Source: Avena insularis (Eukaryota > Streptophyta > Magnoliopsida > Poales > Poaceae). Taken from it: a stretch of DNA of 64,000 nucleotides. This document shows, in pieces, positions 48,554 to 59,669 of this stretch. How positions within the stretch are numbered: position 1 is the stretch's first letter; each line of letters begins with the position of its first letter. The notes below the pieces were generated by a model. The model searched no databases. It saw only the letters and a program-made list of their open reading frames with translations, and was not told where the DNA came from. The stretch covers positions 119,963,503 through 120,027,502 of the forward strand of contig CM042692.1 in NCBI GenBank assembly GCA_023614405.1, in the 5' to 3' direction. The position numbers were made by a program, and so were the translations under genes.

Positions 48554-48903
48554 TCCACACATCCGCTCCTTTCCAACGCCAGACCATTTAGTTCTGGTTT
48601 GTTAAACGAACCGGGACTAAAGGTCCCGTACGAACCGGAACTAATGTTTTCTAGGCTCTGTGGTCATTTCTAGCCGTTGGGACCAGAGCATTAGTCCCGG
48701 TTTATACTAGAACCGGAACTAATGCTCTGGATCAAAGGTCCGTTTTCTACTTGTGTCACATCCTTTCTTAGAGGTGTTCGTTGGTACTGGACGCTCTCTG
48801 GTACCAGGAGCGTGATGGAACAAAGTTGGAGGGGATAGCAGCTATGGACCATTACCGTTTTGTTGATTCGTCGTTGTCTTCAATTTGTTTTCTTTTAGAC
48901 ATA

Positions 48904-48935
48904 CTAGCACAAATGGCCGTGCGCTGCAACGGGAA
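48904..48935 (-). mobile_element. Helitron-type 3' terminus
   Basis: In minus sense CCCGTTGCAGCGCACGG is followed by a short spacer and CTAG, with T as the next host base. This is the usual form of grass Helitron 3' ends (GC hairpin, then CTRR). The matching 5' TC end was not found, so the size of the unit is unknown; the stretch 48940-49630 holds no gene I recognise. Confidence 0.5.
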
Positions 48936-49636
48936 TAAAATACAGTCTGTTTTAGACACACCAAAATCCGACTCTGACTTCTCATGCTACCATCATCCAC
49001 CAAGAATGACAGTACTTTCACGACCGTTATCTTCCCACCCTTGAAAGCACACTATCTTGTTTCCTTCGCCATGTACCCGGCATCGCGGAGGTACAGGGTA
49101 TATAGCCTGTCCGGTGATAATTTGTACTTGGTACTCACCAATGTCCTTTATCAAGTTGCCCCTGAGTTTGTAGAAGGGTGTATTCTTACTCTCTTCTTGA
49201 AACTTGCGTCGCAATGTGACGCTCGTGTTGTTGGCCTTGTCCAGTTTGTCTATATCGCAGCAGCTTCGGCACCTGTCTTCAACATTGACTTGATGAAGTC
49301 GACCACTTCGTCCAAGATAATCTCATCCCTGTTGTCGGTCCAGCCACCATCGTTTGATCAAATGATCTGACTTGCTTAGACCCTGTTTAGTCCGGCATGA
49401 TGCGTGAAGAAAAGTACCAGTATCAACACATCATGTCCAGGATTTCCTATACCGTAGAAATATGAATTTGCAGGTGAAACTACAATGCAGCTTTCCAACA
49501 TTAACATGTCGGTCGTCGGCTATTTCATATTCTCGTCTTACTTAGCGATATAAAGTCTAAATAAATAAAACGTATACACTGCAAATGACGCCTTTCAGCC
49601 CAATTCCGGAAGAGGACTCGCGAGGTGGGTTCACCA

Positions 49637-49828
49637 CCAGGAGCGGAAGAAGAAAATGCCATCGAGCTTGAGGGCTAGGAGGGCCATGAAGCAGAGCAGC
49701 AGCGCGTGCTGCGACGCCTCCTGCGCCGCCCTCCGCACCCGCCTCCACGTCCCCGGCGATCCCCTTCTCACCCGCGGAGCGGCATCAGCGGCCGCCGCAG
49801 GGCTAGTTCCATTGGCTTCCGGTGTCAC
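49637..49828 (-). pseudogene. First-exon fragment resembling TMEM185 / Fragile-X-F-associated transmembrane proteins
   Basis: A 64-codon open stretch from an ATG at 49828. A charged N-terminus with RR-rich residues (TWRRVRRAAQE) is followed by a membrane segment HALLLCFMALLALKLDGIFF and RSWW, where a GT donor follows. Plant TMEM185-like proteins start in the same way (short cytosolic leader, LLL.F...LALKLD, SWW). No further exons are found downstream on this strand; 48904-49560 holds a Helitron end and unrelated DNA. I infer a captured or left-over exon. The remaining frame after the donor (to 49557) does not look like the family. Confidence 0.4.
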
Positions 49829-49848
49829 CTAACGCTACCTCCCGTGCC

Positions 49849-50019
49849 ATGATGCAGCGACAGTGGTTAGATTCCTGGGGAACAGAGGCGTAGGTGGACG
49901 CCCGGTACGGCGGCAGTTCGCTTTTGATCAAAGAGCTTAATGAACTACGCCTAGGCGAGCCAATCAGCGAGGAGGAGTTCTTCGATTACTTTGATAATCT
50001 TTCCGGTGAACCTCCCTAG
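49849..50019 (+). pseudogene. Small reading frame with one stop, unknown protein tail
   Basis: From an ATG at 49849 the frame reads MMQRQWLDSWGTEA, a TAG, then 41 codons ending EEEFFDYFDNLSGEPP and a TAG at 50017. The acidic, well-composed tail looks like real protein. It starts 20 bp from, and divergent to, the TMEM185-like exon. I do not recognise the family. It may be a gene fragment with the stop read as damage, or an exon whose AG.GT context hides a splice site. Confidence 0.35.
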
Positions 50020-50094
50020 ATGGCCCTCAGAGTCCAGCTGAAAGATGGGATTTTATGGGAAAGGACTCGTTGGATTCACAACGAGACTCGGTTT

Positions 50095-50125
50095 CGTTTT
50101 TGTTTTTGTTTTTGTTTTTGTTTTG
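50095..50125. repeat. (GTTTTT)n microsatellite
   Basis: About five copies of the hexamer GTTTTT beside the Helitron candidate's 3' end. Confidence 0.9.
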
Positions 50126-50232
50126 GAGAGGCTCGGGTGCCAAACTTTGGAACGCAACGGACGACGAAAGCGCCAAACGGATGGGCCAAAGCGCACTTTG
50201 ACGGACAAAGAGAGAAACACTCTTTTTTTATA

Positions 50233-53200
50233 CTAGGAAAATTGACCGTGCATTGCAACGGGAGAGACGTCACTGAAATATTGTCATGGTAGAGATCATT
50301 TTAATCAAATGAAGACAATTAGGCTTGAGGGCCTTAGTATTTCTTATGTTAGGGAGAATTTGAACACTTGTGTAGGGTGTTTTCCCTAGAACCGAATACA
50401 AACATGTATAAACTGACATTGGGCAACAACATGTGTAAGTATTGACCTGTAGGTTGTATATGCTACATGATAGCCACTGAAAATTGGCAAAATTGTTATC
50501 ATTATTCCCCATGTCAAACGGTCTTAAAGCTTTAGACTTTTTTCTCACAACCGTTTCGCATCCCGTGAATATATGTTCCGAAAACAAAAGGACCATGTCA
50601 GTGCGAGCTTTGGAATTTTGATGATATAATTAAGAAAACAAAAGCAAGCTTGGAAAGAACACAAAATATATGTGTGCAGCTCCTTAAAACTAACACTGAC
50701 TTGTATAATACTTAGATTTAACTATATTGTTGTTGTATAGTTTAGTTCAAGACAAACTCCAAGAAGGCTAATAACTATACCTGTATTGCTAACTGACGTT
50801 GGCCGGATGCCCACTCCTCCTCTTCTGCTAGCTAATAAAGATCGCGTTACTTTCTAGATATTTGCTGAAAATAATCTCTTAATCTGTCCGTATATTTGTT
50901 CTTTTTACATGAGAATAGAAAAAATGTGTTGCGTTTCTTGCAAACAAATGAAATCAGCAATCTGTGATTTCCTTTTTAAACAACCTAATGTTAGATCCTC
51001 TCTAGGAAAAGCATGAGTGAATAGACCATAAGAAGATTTTACCCTATCTAGAGTTCAGGAAAAATCCTAGATTACGGCAATAGTATGAGTGAACAATATA
51101 TGGGGTACTTAAGCTAATCTTGTTTTGAACTTGAGAAATGATTTTTTTTACTTCTGTTGCGGATGTTAAAAAACCAATCTTTAACAGAATTTCTTCTAAA
51201 ATACTACCCCTATTTCTAAATATAAGTCTTTCTAGCAGTACAAATTGCACTACTAAAGCCTAACATGCAAGTATTAACAATCCAGTTCTAGCGTGTCATG
51301 ACAGTGAAGTTGTTCCTCTCACTAATTAATTCTGTATCGGTCGACTGGTCCAATATTGGTGTATATATCCATGGACTCGTATTACTGGACTCTTCCCTGC
51401 TCCCAATGTGTTCAGTACTTAAAACTTCCAGATTTGGTTTTCCATACTTTTTATGTACTAACTGATAGAGAATCAAGTTTTTTGTTGTCCAGCTTGATAA
51501 AAAACTGTGTTTTTTGGTTCAACTTGAAATTAATTTTAAGACGGGTTGAATGCAACATCTTAGATGGTTTCAAACCTATGTTACCTCGAAGTGCATGGCA
51601 GGCATACATTCCTCTAATTCTGAACAGGCGGGGTTTATTGATGAGTGTATGTGTATGTGGTTTCAGATTCACTAAAGTACGTTAAGATCTGTTTATAAAG
51701 GAGAAATAATTAGGCTCTATTAATCATGAGTCCAGGTGGCTTAGTTATTTACAGATACACATCAAACTGTAGTTGCTAGAACCAAATCTAGTTTCAAAAT
51801 ACGTATACATACACACGGTCAATAACTTAAATTGCCGTACTGAAAAAACAACATACGCAAGAAATAAATTTTCAGCATGTTTTTTCACTAATATTTTCTA
51901 GCCTATTTCACTAAGTACATCACTACGTACTCAACAACATTAGCAAGATATTTTTGTCTGAATCCAGTAGGATGGCCAGTTCTTGTAGTGGGCAAAAGTA
52001 TTACCTGCAGTTGGTTGACTTGATGTAGAGTTGCACGTCAACAGGATTGGATATGCCGTCCAAGGTTCTGCAAGTCAGGACATGCCACTGGTACACGCCA
52101 CAACCAATACATTTTCATCAAGATTGAACTGCCGCTCAGGCCCATGGAACAAACCTATACCTGATGAAAAACTTTGGCGTGATCTAAATTTTGCCCCAAA
52201 TCAATTGACCAGCAAAAGCCTTACTTTGCCTTTTTGTTTCTCCATTATTTCCTACAACATGGCATCAAATTAACTCCCTATCAAATATCCAATATCTTCT
52301 TGGTATACAAATCAAAGACCAGGTGCATTCCCTCTATTTCCAAAAAAAAGAAGTATATACACATGAAAGAATTGTCAACACATATACATACACTCTGAAT
52401 TCTGAAACGGAGAACAGAACAAAACTGGAGTCTGTTTAATCAAACAAAGCACATTGATACCTACTGATCACTTGTGGTGAGAAAGAAACGTGATGATGCA
52501 TCCTTGGATGATTTTTTTTTTCAAAAGCCACATTGCATCTTCTGTCATGTATCCTTCATTGCTGCTTACACATGAAAGAAAGGTAGCGGGCGCGCTGATT
52601 GTTTCATCTGCATATGCTGGTACCATCCCGTCGTAATGCTCCTTTTCCTCAACCCATCATGGTTTACATGGAAAGACGATTCCTGGTATTTTGGTAGTGA
52701 ATGTCTTGGCCGTCACCTGTAAAGCATCCTGAATGAATTGTTTAGCACAGAAATTTCTGACAAAGTAGTATCACATGCCGGTTCTAACTGCATACGGCTT
52801 AACCCCGGATCCAATTTTTGAGCGAATTCACACGAATTAAAACAGGAGGGGCAACGAGCGACGGCGATTGGCAAGATGAGGCATGCTAGGTTTCAGACAA
52901 TGGGATCTAGAGAAATTGGAGGATCGACCTGATTGAGCACCGTCCCACGCGCCTCTTCCTCACGGATTGAAACAGGAGGGGCAGCGAGCGATGGGGGACA
53001 CCTCCATCACCACACCACAGAACTGGAGCACCGCCACAGACACTACGACCACCTCGCCTATCTCCTCCCCGTCCTGAGAACGGCTTCCAATCGGGAGGGT
53101 GTTCTTGGGACCGGAGGCAAGGAGATGAGGGGATTTCATGATGGATTCCAGAGTCACCCAACGACCAAACTGAAGCCCAGTTTCTTTAGCGGTGTGGCCG

Positions 53201-53703
53201 CGACACGTGTTCTCGCAACCAATTTGTAGAATCAGACCCAGGAGAAATCAAGCTATGTAGAGGAATCACGAACTGGTGGCCGTAGCAGTATAGCACGTGC
53301 ACGAGGAAGGAGGGAGGCGAGGTCGCGCAGGTCAGGCCAGGCTCGTCGATTGCCAGGGAATATAGGGAGGCCGCGCTCGTCTGTGCCAATCCCCCGCAGA
53401 CGCGGTGGGGGCGGGGAAGGGGAATCGACCCCCGGAAGGCCTGGATCCAATCTCCACAGGCGCGATAGAGGCGGAGGCAGGGACGGGGATGGGGACTCGA
53501 GGGTGGGGATGAGGAGAAGATGCAATGTAAGGGCTCGTTTGGGTTCAACAGAAATAAAAACGGTACAATGGCAATCTAAAGTATTATGTAATTCGGTGAG
53601 AGGGTAAAAACGACCAAAAAAGTATTGGATCGGGAGAAACAATCCGTTAAAAAAGTGTTGGACCGGGAAACACAATCCGTCCTTTATTATTATTAGGTAT
53701 AGA
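50233..53703 (-). mobile_element. Non-autonomous Helitron candidate, 3.5 kb
   Basis: The minus-sense 5' end TCTATACCTAATAATAATAA (from 53703) is preceded by A. The minus-sense 3' end carries CCCGTTGCAATGCACGG, a spacer and CTAG (50236-50233), followed by T. A TC start, GC hairpin, CTRR end and insertion between A and T are the defining signs of Helitrons; the 5' sequence resembles the TCTATAC..AATAAAG starts of grass families. No Rep/helicase frame is present. The AT-rich body has a GC-rich block (52900-53550) that may be captured gene DNA, but I cannot recognise a protein in it. One half of a Stowaway-like end lies near 51208. Confidence 0.6.
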
Positions 53704-53713
53704 TTAGGTATAA

Positions 53714-55095
53714 TCTAGTCTATTCTGGTATAATTACCCACCCGTGCCACGTGTAAGTAAATAACGTGCCTTCCTCGCTCCAACCTATGTACGATCGAAC
53801 CAAGTCTCTCTGTAGCGCCGAATTTTTTTTCCGGTTGCTGGGCGGATCCCCACACTTCACGCACGTCAACTGTCCTCCCCGATCTACCTGCAGTCGGGCA
53901 ATTTGCTCCTCCAAATAAATAATAAATAAATCTCCAGCCTAAACAAATTATGTTACATATGGTGCGCTCTCCATTCAACTGAGGGTCGGATCACAGGCAG
54001 CGGGTCTGGAGCAGCGAGAGGCAGAGTGAACAGAGAAAGGCGGATGTGGTCGACTAGGAGAAGCGGGCTGTCGGGAGCAAGGAGACGTGCACGCGTGCCA
54101 AATAGTGAGTCGGCAGCCCAGCAGGAAGGGGAACGGGGAGAGGCCTCTCACGGCGAGCACAGGACAGCTTGATTGATTTTCCCTGCTCCTCATCTCCTTC
54201 TTTTGGTCTTTGCTCGCAGCTTGTTTGCGATAATGCTTGGACCAATACTGCCATTCGATTTTAGCTAACACGTTCGGATATGAGTATGCTCAAAGAACTG
54301 ATGCGTGCGATGGTTGTTTTATTTTTGTTTCTACCATTGGCTTATGGGATAGGCACTGTGATGTATTTGTGTGTGGATAAATCTCTCACTGCAATGCCTG
54401 ATAGATGATGACTAAAACTTTATACTTTCTCTGATCTAAATTATTGTTTTCAGATTTGTCTAAATTCGAATATATCAAGCACTAAAATATTTATAGATCT
54501 ATTTGAATCTAGACAAATCTGAGAATATTAATTTGGACCGGAGTGAGTACCAAAATTTCAGCGTGACATATCTGATACATGTTCTTCTTGTGGTTCATAA
54601 TAATTGGACAGGGGGTACTCGAGTAATGTTGATCATTGCTACAATTTGCAGCTTCTTCTACTTGAAAGTTTGATGCCCTCATGGTCCTGCGAGACATTTG
54701 ACAAAAAGAGGTGATATTTGAGTTCATCTGTAAGTTAATTAGATTTTCTAACGAACTGCGGTTCAATTATACAAAGTAGATTCTAATTATGTTTTAGATA
54801 ATATGTGGCTATTTCTTTATATGCCCTTGAATTATGTTTACACGTGGACGTGGGGTAAGAAACAAATTCAGTAAGCTTGTGCGCCTCTCTAAATCATGGG
54901 TTTTTGCTAGCTCAAACTCTTACGTCCAATAGGGTGATTTTCAGTTCTGATAATCAGGAGGTGGTCTCGATTGAGAAGGACAATAATTATTCAAATGTTG
55001 CAAACATGTCTGTCCTTAGGACAGTGAAATTCTTTATGGTATAATAAATATTTATTAAAACTTGATCCGTAGCAACGCAAGGGTAATTGTGCTAG
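53714..55095 (+). mobile_element. Possible second Helitron, plus strand, containing a Stowaway MITE
   Basis: A degenerate Helitron-type 3' end (CCGTAGCAACGCAAGGG, then CTAG at 55092-55095, then T) lies in plus sense. A|TC at 53714 could be its 5' end, but many such dinucleotides exist, so the left border is a guess. The body includes a GC-rich patch (53975-54270) and no recognisable gene. Confidence 0.3.
54423..54549. mobile_element. Stowaway-type MITE
   Basis: 127 bp with inverted ends: TACTTTCTCTGATCTAAATT on the left and TACTCACTCCGGTCCAAATT (complement) on the right. The inner CAGATTTGTCTA also pairs with its inverse. TA target and CTCCxTCC-like ends fit Stowaway (Tc1/mariner-derived) elements of grasses. 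Confidence 0.85.
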
Positions 55096-55569
55096 TAGAT
55101 ATAATATCTGGACTGAAAGTCTCTTTCGAGAAGGATTTTTTTTTATCATGATTCTAGTTTAAATTTGAGCTAAAATAAGTTATACTATGTGTCGTGCCTA
55201 ACAGCACGGCGAGAGCTGATCAAGAAGCGCGGCGTATATATGCGTGTTGTTTCGTTCTCGAGGCCCTGAACGTCACCACACACACCCAATACACGTCACA
55301 CACCTATCCCTTTGGCAGTTGGCGCCGCCTGTCTTCCCCACACCATTCCACGCCTAATTTTCCATCTCGTGGCGTCCGGACCAACCGAGTAGCTTGTTCC
55401 ACGCGCACACATGAACCCGTCCGAATTTCTTCTATCCGATCGTCGCAAGTGTTAGTTTGACCACAAGACTCCCTTCCCTTTCCGAGAGTTTCCTTTTCGA
55501 GAGTCACAGAGGCGCACACGTACCTTAGTACCATCTGCTCGATCAACGTGTTGCTCCGCCGGCCTCCCG

Positions 55570-55576
55570 TATAAAA
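55570..55576 (+). promoter_or_regulatory. TATA box of the C2H2 zinc-finger gene
   Basis: TATAAAA about 150 bp upstream of the start codon, in a GC-rich surround, which leaves a 5' leader of roughly 120 bp. ACGT cores, possible bZIP sites, lie upstream at 55292-55296, 55517-55521 and 55546-55550; their use is inferred only. Confidence 0.65.
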
Positions 55577-55720
55577 CCACTCTCCGCCGGTGCTGCTCTC
55601 CTCACTACTCTTTCTATCTCTAGCTGCTAGCTCGAGCCATCTTTGCTTGTTGCCCACTGGTTGGTTGCTGCTACTGCTCTCTGCTCTAGTTGTTCAGGTG
55701 TGCAAGAAAGATACTCGCGC

Positions 55721-56395
55721 ATGGCCGTGGAGGCGGTTCTCGAAGCGGCGGCGATGATGCCGCCGCCGAGCAAGGAGACGATGGCCGTGACATCGTCCAG
55801 TAGCGAGGAGGAGGCGTCAGCTTTGCAGCACATGGAAGGGTGGTCAAAGCGGAAGCGCTCGAGGCGGCCGCGGGCGCTGCAGCCCAGCGAGGAGGAGTAC
55901 CTCGCGCTCTGCCTGGTGATGCTGGCGCGCGGCCACCGCGACGCCGCGCCGGAGCACGGATGCTCCGTCTGCGGCAAGGCGTTCGCGTCCTACCAGGCGC
56001 TCGGCGGCCACAAGGCCAGCCACCGGAAGCCTCCCACGGTGGCGGCAATCGCCGTCACGGAGGAGGACAAGCCGCAGGTCGCGTCCTCTTCGTCCGGGTC
56101 CGGCGAGGCATCTGCCGGCGGCAAGGTGCACGAGTGCAACGTGTGCAGGAAGACGTTCCCGACGGGGCAGGCGCTGGGCGGCCACAAGCGGTGCCACTAC
56201 GACGGCACCATCGGCAGCGCCGCCGCGCCCACGCTTAAGGCTGTCAAGGCTATCACAGCGGCGAGCGCGCCGACGGCGACGAACCGGGGGTTCGACCTGA
56301 ACGTGCCCGCGCTGCCGGGCCTCGCGGAAGAGGCCGGAGAGGAGGTGCTCAGCCCGGTCTCCTTCAAGAAGCCGAGGCTCATGATCACGGCGTAA
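55721..56395 (+). CDS. C2H2 zinc-finger transcription factor of the ZAT10/C1-2i type
   Basis: Intronless, 224 residues, complete. In order: an acidic Ser-rich leader; a basic nuclear-localisation stretch KRKRSRR (43-49); the L-box [15 protein letters not shown] (57-71); finger 1 (C81, C84, H97, H101) and finger 2 (C139, C142, H155, H159), both with the plant QALGGH signature; a spacer; and a C-terminal EAR-type repressor motif FDLNVPALP (191-199). This is the full set of the ZAT10/STZ (ZPT2) family, nuclear repressors of stress responses to cold, drought, salt and light in other plants. The start is the first ATG, 145 bp after the TATA box; the frame is open further upstream but without an ATG. 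High GC and Ala bias are usual for grass genes. It stands alone among transposons. I cannot say which paralogue it is. Confidence 0.95.
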   Translation: MAVEAVLEAAAMMPPPSKETMAVTSSSSEEEASALQHMEGWSKRKRSRRPRALQPSEEEYLALCLVMLARGHRDAAPEHGCSVCGKAFASYQALGGHKASHRKPPTVAAIAVTEEDKPQVASSSSGSGEASAGGKVHECNVCRKTFPTGQALGGHKRCHYDGTIGSAAAPTLKAVKAITAASAPTATNRGFDLNVPALPGLAEEAGEEVLSPVSFKKPRLMITA

Positions 56396-57677
56396 ATTCA
56401 GCAATACCAGCTGCATGCATCTACTTGGTCAAAATGAAGGCCTCTGTTAGTCTTTGTTGTACATAGATTGTTGGTGATTGATTAGTTTGTGACTTTGTGT
56501 ACAAAACAATAGGAAGTGTAGTTCATGACTCCATTCGTTTGTTCATGTGTATCTTATTCAAGATCCAGTTAGCTCTAGATAGTATAGGTGGTTCAGCTAG
56601 CTAGAAGGATTGATTATTCTTTCATTGCTCGTATATTTATCCATGCATGTGTCTCATTAAAAGATACTACTAGTATATCTTAATCCCTTTTCCAATACTA
56701 TAACAGATATACTTGAACACAAAAGATTAATTTTCTGCTTTGTTAATTAACTAACGATCTGTCCTGCACTGATCGAATTAACTTGCCCTATCAGCTGGGC
56801 CAGTTATTCATTGTGTGCAGTGCACACCTTTGATTCCCGCAAGCTCCGTGGCATGCATTGCATTTGGTAGCCTTCCAAGGAAGGTGGTCATGACTTGCAA
56901 GCTAGTGTTCAGTCTTCAGTGACCATACGTGTCTGAAACAGCACGAGATCAGGAGAGAAACCGTCCACGGATGACAGTACTCCTAATACAGTATGATCCA
57001 GCAATTCCGATCGGTTGGTTGCCGGAAGAAAAGACCAACTGAACGCGTGTTGGAAAGTGGTTAGTTAGAAACCGACGTACGGCAGTTAGCACGCATGTGT
57101 CATGTGTGCTTAATTATTAATCGATCGATATCTAGTTGAGTTAGACTTAGTCTCGTTTAATTAAAGATTTTTCCGCCTGGAGAAATCTGTGAGCTACTTA
57201 GCTTGGTCGATCACCAACTGGGCCACATCGAAGGAACACTCGAGGAAGCTAGCCAAGTTGGCGTAGACACGTTGCTTGGTAGTCTATGACGCCTAATGAG
57301 ATTAATCAGAAAACTTTAGTGAAGGTCATATATATACTGTATAGTATGTAGAAACACAGAAACACGCATGCAAATTTCGTGTGCACGGCTTCACTCTTTT
57401 CCACGTTTCCATGGAAGTTTCTCACATGTTTCTCGCTCGATCGTCTAGATAAGCCTAGAATTAAACTTCTTCATTAGAAAAAGGAAAAGTTGGACACATA
57501 ACGGTTGATGTGACTGTTAAGTTCTATGCACTAGCCAACGCAACTAAAAGTCCGAACTGGTGAAAAAGGCTAGTACAATTCATATATACGGTAACACCCC
57601 CTCTCACGGACAGAGAAAGACAAGTCAACACGTGAATATAACAGTGTTAGAGGTATATACGTGGACACAAAGGGGGG
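56396..57677. other. 3' region and intergenic DNA after the zinc-finger gene
   Basis: The first few hundred bases should be the gene's 3' UTR; no clear poly(A) signal stands out. The rest is low-copy-looking AT-rich DNA without a coding frame, RNA gene or transposon end that I could support. Confidence 0.4.
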
Positions 57678-57692
57678 CTACCAACAATTTTT

Positions 57693-59161
57693 CTCTCGAA
57701 ACAGGCTTTCGCCCGCTTTATAAATAAAGCACACAGGTGAGACCGCTGCTGGGCCAGACAGGACAACGCCCAAAGGAACAAACACCATAGGATACAAGGC
57801 GCTGGGGAGAACCCAAGCACTACACGAAAAGGAAGAAGAAAAAAAAGAAAAAAAAGCCGAGAACGGCGGTGTGCCGAAAACGGAAACAACTCGCAACCGG
57901 TGCACCCCCCCCCCCCCAGATAAGTACCACCACATATCTCGCAGTCCAAAGCGCCTGCGTACCAAGACAACACCTCCAAGAAGGGGAGTGACGACGACAC
58001 TGCTGTCCGGCCGGGGCCTAGGGTTTCCCCCGGTACGCAGCGGGGGTGGGGAAGGGAGCCCCCCGACACCCTTCAAGAAGGAAGGTGATACCCGCGGACG
58101 TCACCGTGCCAGTGTCAATAGACAAGGATTTATCCCGACCCCTCCAGACCCACCCTCCCGAACACTTTGAAGGCTCCACCAATCACGTCACCCACGAGCA
58201 CGCGCCACCATGGTCTTGAGGTCGCCACCGCTGTCACACCAAGAGCCACAGAGCGAAGCCGGTAGGTCGAGAGAGCGGAGACTTCGGCGATGGCCGGCAT
58301 GCCAACAGCACGCGGGAGGAAACTACCTCCACCACCAACAGGTGGTAGCCGATCGGATGCAGCAGCAGGACAAACCAGGCCCTCAGGCCCGGCCGAGCGC
58401 GTGGAGGCTCGTGAAGTCCCGCCACCGCACTGCAGCAAGGGTGCCACCAAACACGCCAACCGCCGCCCCAGACCCTACTCCTCCTCCCACCAGAGGGATC
58501 CGCCACAACGGCAAATCCTGGCCGCCAAGTAACAGCACCATCACCACTGAGCTCCCCCGGGCCGGCTGGACCACCGTCGGTCTGGGGATCTCACGTCACC
58601 TCCCGGAGCCGCCTACGCCATAGGGAAGTCGTAGCCATCCACCTTCCAGGGCCGCCGCCCCGACTTCCACGAGCTCGAGTTCATACCACCGCCAGCATCA
58701 CTCAGAAGGCCGCCAGGGAGGGAATGGTGATCGGGCGCTAGCGCCTGTGGCTGTTAGTCCGCGTCGCCCCCAAGCCCACCACCCGAAGTGACCGCCGACC
58801 GGACGCAACAGCAAGGAGAATCAACCGGACTCAGGCCTAGATCAGCCCGCAGTCCCGCATGCCCAGATCTAGCCCAGATCTGGCCAAGATCAGCCCCGCT
58901 ACCACGCTGCTGCGTCTTGGGCTCGCCGCCGACCGAGCCCCGGTGAGTGCCCTCCCAGCACCACCACCACCATCGAGCCCTCCTTCCTCGAGCTCTGCCG
59001 CCGCTAGAAGGGACACCGCCGCCGCAGGCCGGCCCCGAGCCGGCCCTAGGGCACCACCCGGGGCAGAGCCATACCACACCGTCCACGAGCTGACGAGGGC
59101 GAGACCGCCGCTGCAGCTCCACCGCCGTCCGAGCTCACGGGAGCAACACGGGAGGGGTCCA
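57693..59161 (-). mobile_element. GC-rich LINE-type (target-primed) insertion
   Basis: The perfect 15 bp repeat CTACCAACAATTTTT (57678-57692 and 59162-59176) flanks 1469 bp. In minus sense the insert ends GAAAGCCTGTTTCGAGAG and the duplication begins AAAAATTG, as expected for target-primed reverse transcription at an A/T-rich nick. The minus-sense 5' two thirds are GC-rich (CGG/GCC, CTAGATCTGG repeats near 58860-58890), as in the 5' leaders of grass LINEs. The 3' part contains TTTATAAAGCGGGCGAAAG. No ORF2 domain is present, so it is truncated internally or a non-autonomous derivative. ORFs on both strands look like GC shadows. A poly-C run lies at 57905-57918. Confidence 0.7.
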
Positions 59162-59280
59162 CTACCAACAATTTTTAATAAATTGCGAAAACCAGGATTC
59201 AAACTCGAGATCCTGAGCTTTGATACCATGTTGTTAGGTCCTAAAATTAGAGTTTTGGTCAACCGGTATCAATGTTGTGC

Positions 59281-59364
59281 GGAGCAAGAATAATGTTTTT
59301 GTGTCTACTCGGTGGCGTTGAGGGAGCAAGAATAATGTTTTTGTGTCTACTCGGTGGCGTCGAG
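59281..59364. repeat. 42 bp tandem duplication
   Basis: Two adjacent copies of a 42 bp unit beginning GGAGCAAGAATAATGTTTTT, with one difference (T/C near the end). Recent local duplication in otherwise unrecognised DNA. Confidence 0.95.
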
Positions 59365-59669
59365 GAAGGTGGTGAATCGCCTGATCGCTCTTTCTTTGAA
59401 GTGGTGAATCTCGTTTGACCTATGTGTGTTGCAGGCTTGGTGTAGGGAGATTCAAGGGTTTAATGCCAACAACTGAGGCTTTGGAGCGTTCGTCTTGGGC
59501 GTGTACGAAAACTTCCCATCTCACATCAACAAACCAGGCCGGCTTTGATAGGGGAGAAGTGCGTCAACAACTCGCTCTGGCGACAGAACTTGTTGTTCTG
59601 TTGGTCAAATGATCTTAATATAATTTTTTATTATATTTAGAAACGCTTTGTACTTCTTGTAAAATTTTA

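Larger units (their letters stand above)
43311..48755 (-). mobile_element. CACTA (En/Spm-type) DNA transposon, both ends present
   Basis: The left end CACTAGTAGAAACCAGGCC and the right end (minus sense) CACAAGTAGAAAACGGACC form the inverted termini; the right one has CACAA in place of CACTA. Both are flanked by the 3 bp duplication TCA (43308-43310, 48756-48758). Subterminal regions (43340-43530 and 48510-48740) carry many copies of GTCCCGGTT and its inverse, the expected transposase-binding arrays. Total 5445 bp, with a broken transposase on the minus strand. No TNP1-like second gene was recognised, which together with the mutations makes autonomy unlikely. Confidence 0.93.

Noticed and set aside
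51205..51240. A Stowaway-like terminus (TACTACCCCTATTTCTAAAT)
   Set aside because: Only one end is visible; no inverted partner within several hundred bases. It may be a truncated MITE.
55643..55720. Longer N-terminus for the zinc-finger protein starting at 55643
   Set aside because: The codon at 55643 is TTG, not ATG. The first ATG in frame is at 55721 and gives the usual family N-terminus.
55844..56416. A 190-residue minus-strand ORF and other frames across the zinc-finger gene
   Set aside because: They are shadows of the GC-rich C2H2 gene; Arg- and Pro-rich composition and no domain.
57800..59140. Long GC-rich ORFs on both strands within the LINE-type insert
   Set aside because: They overlap on both strands, lack domains and match the composition of a LINE 5' leader.
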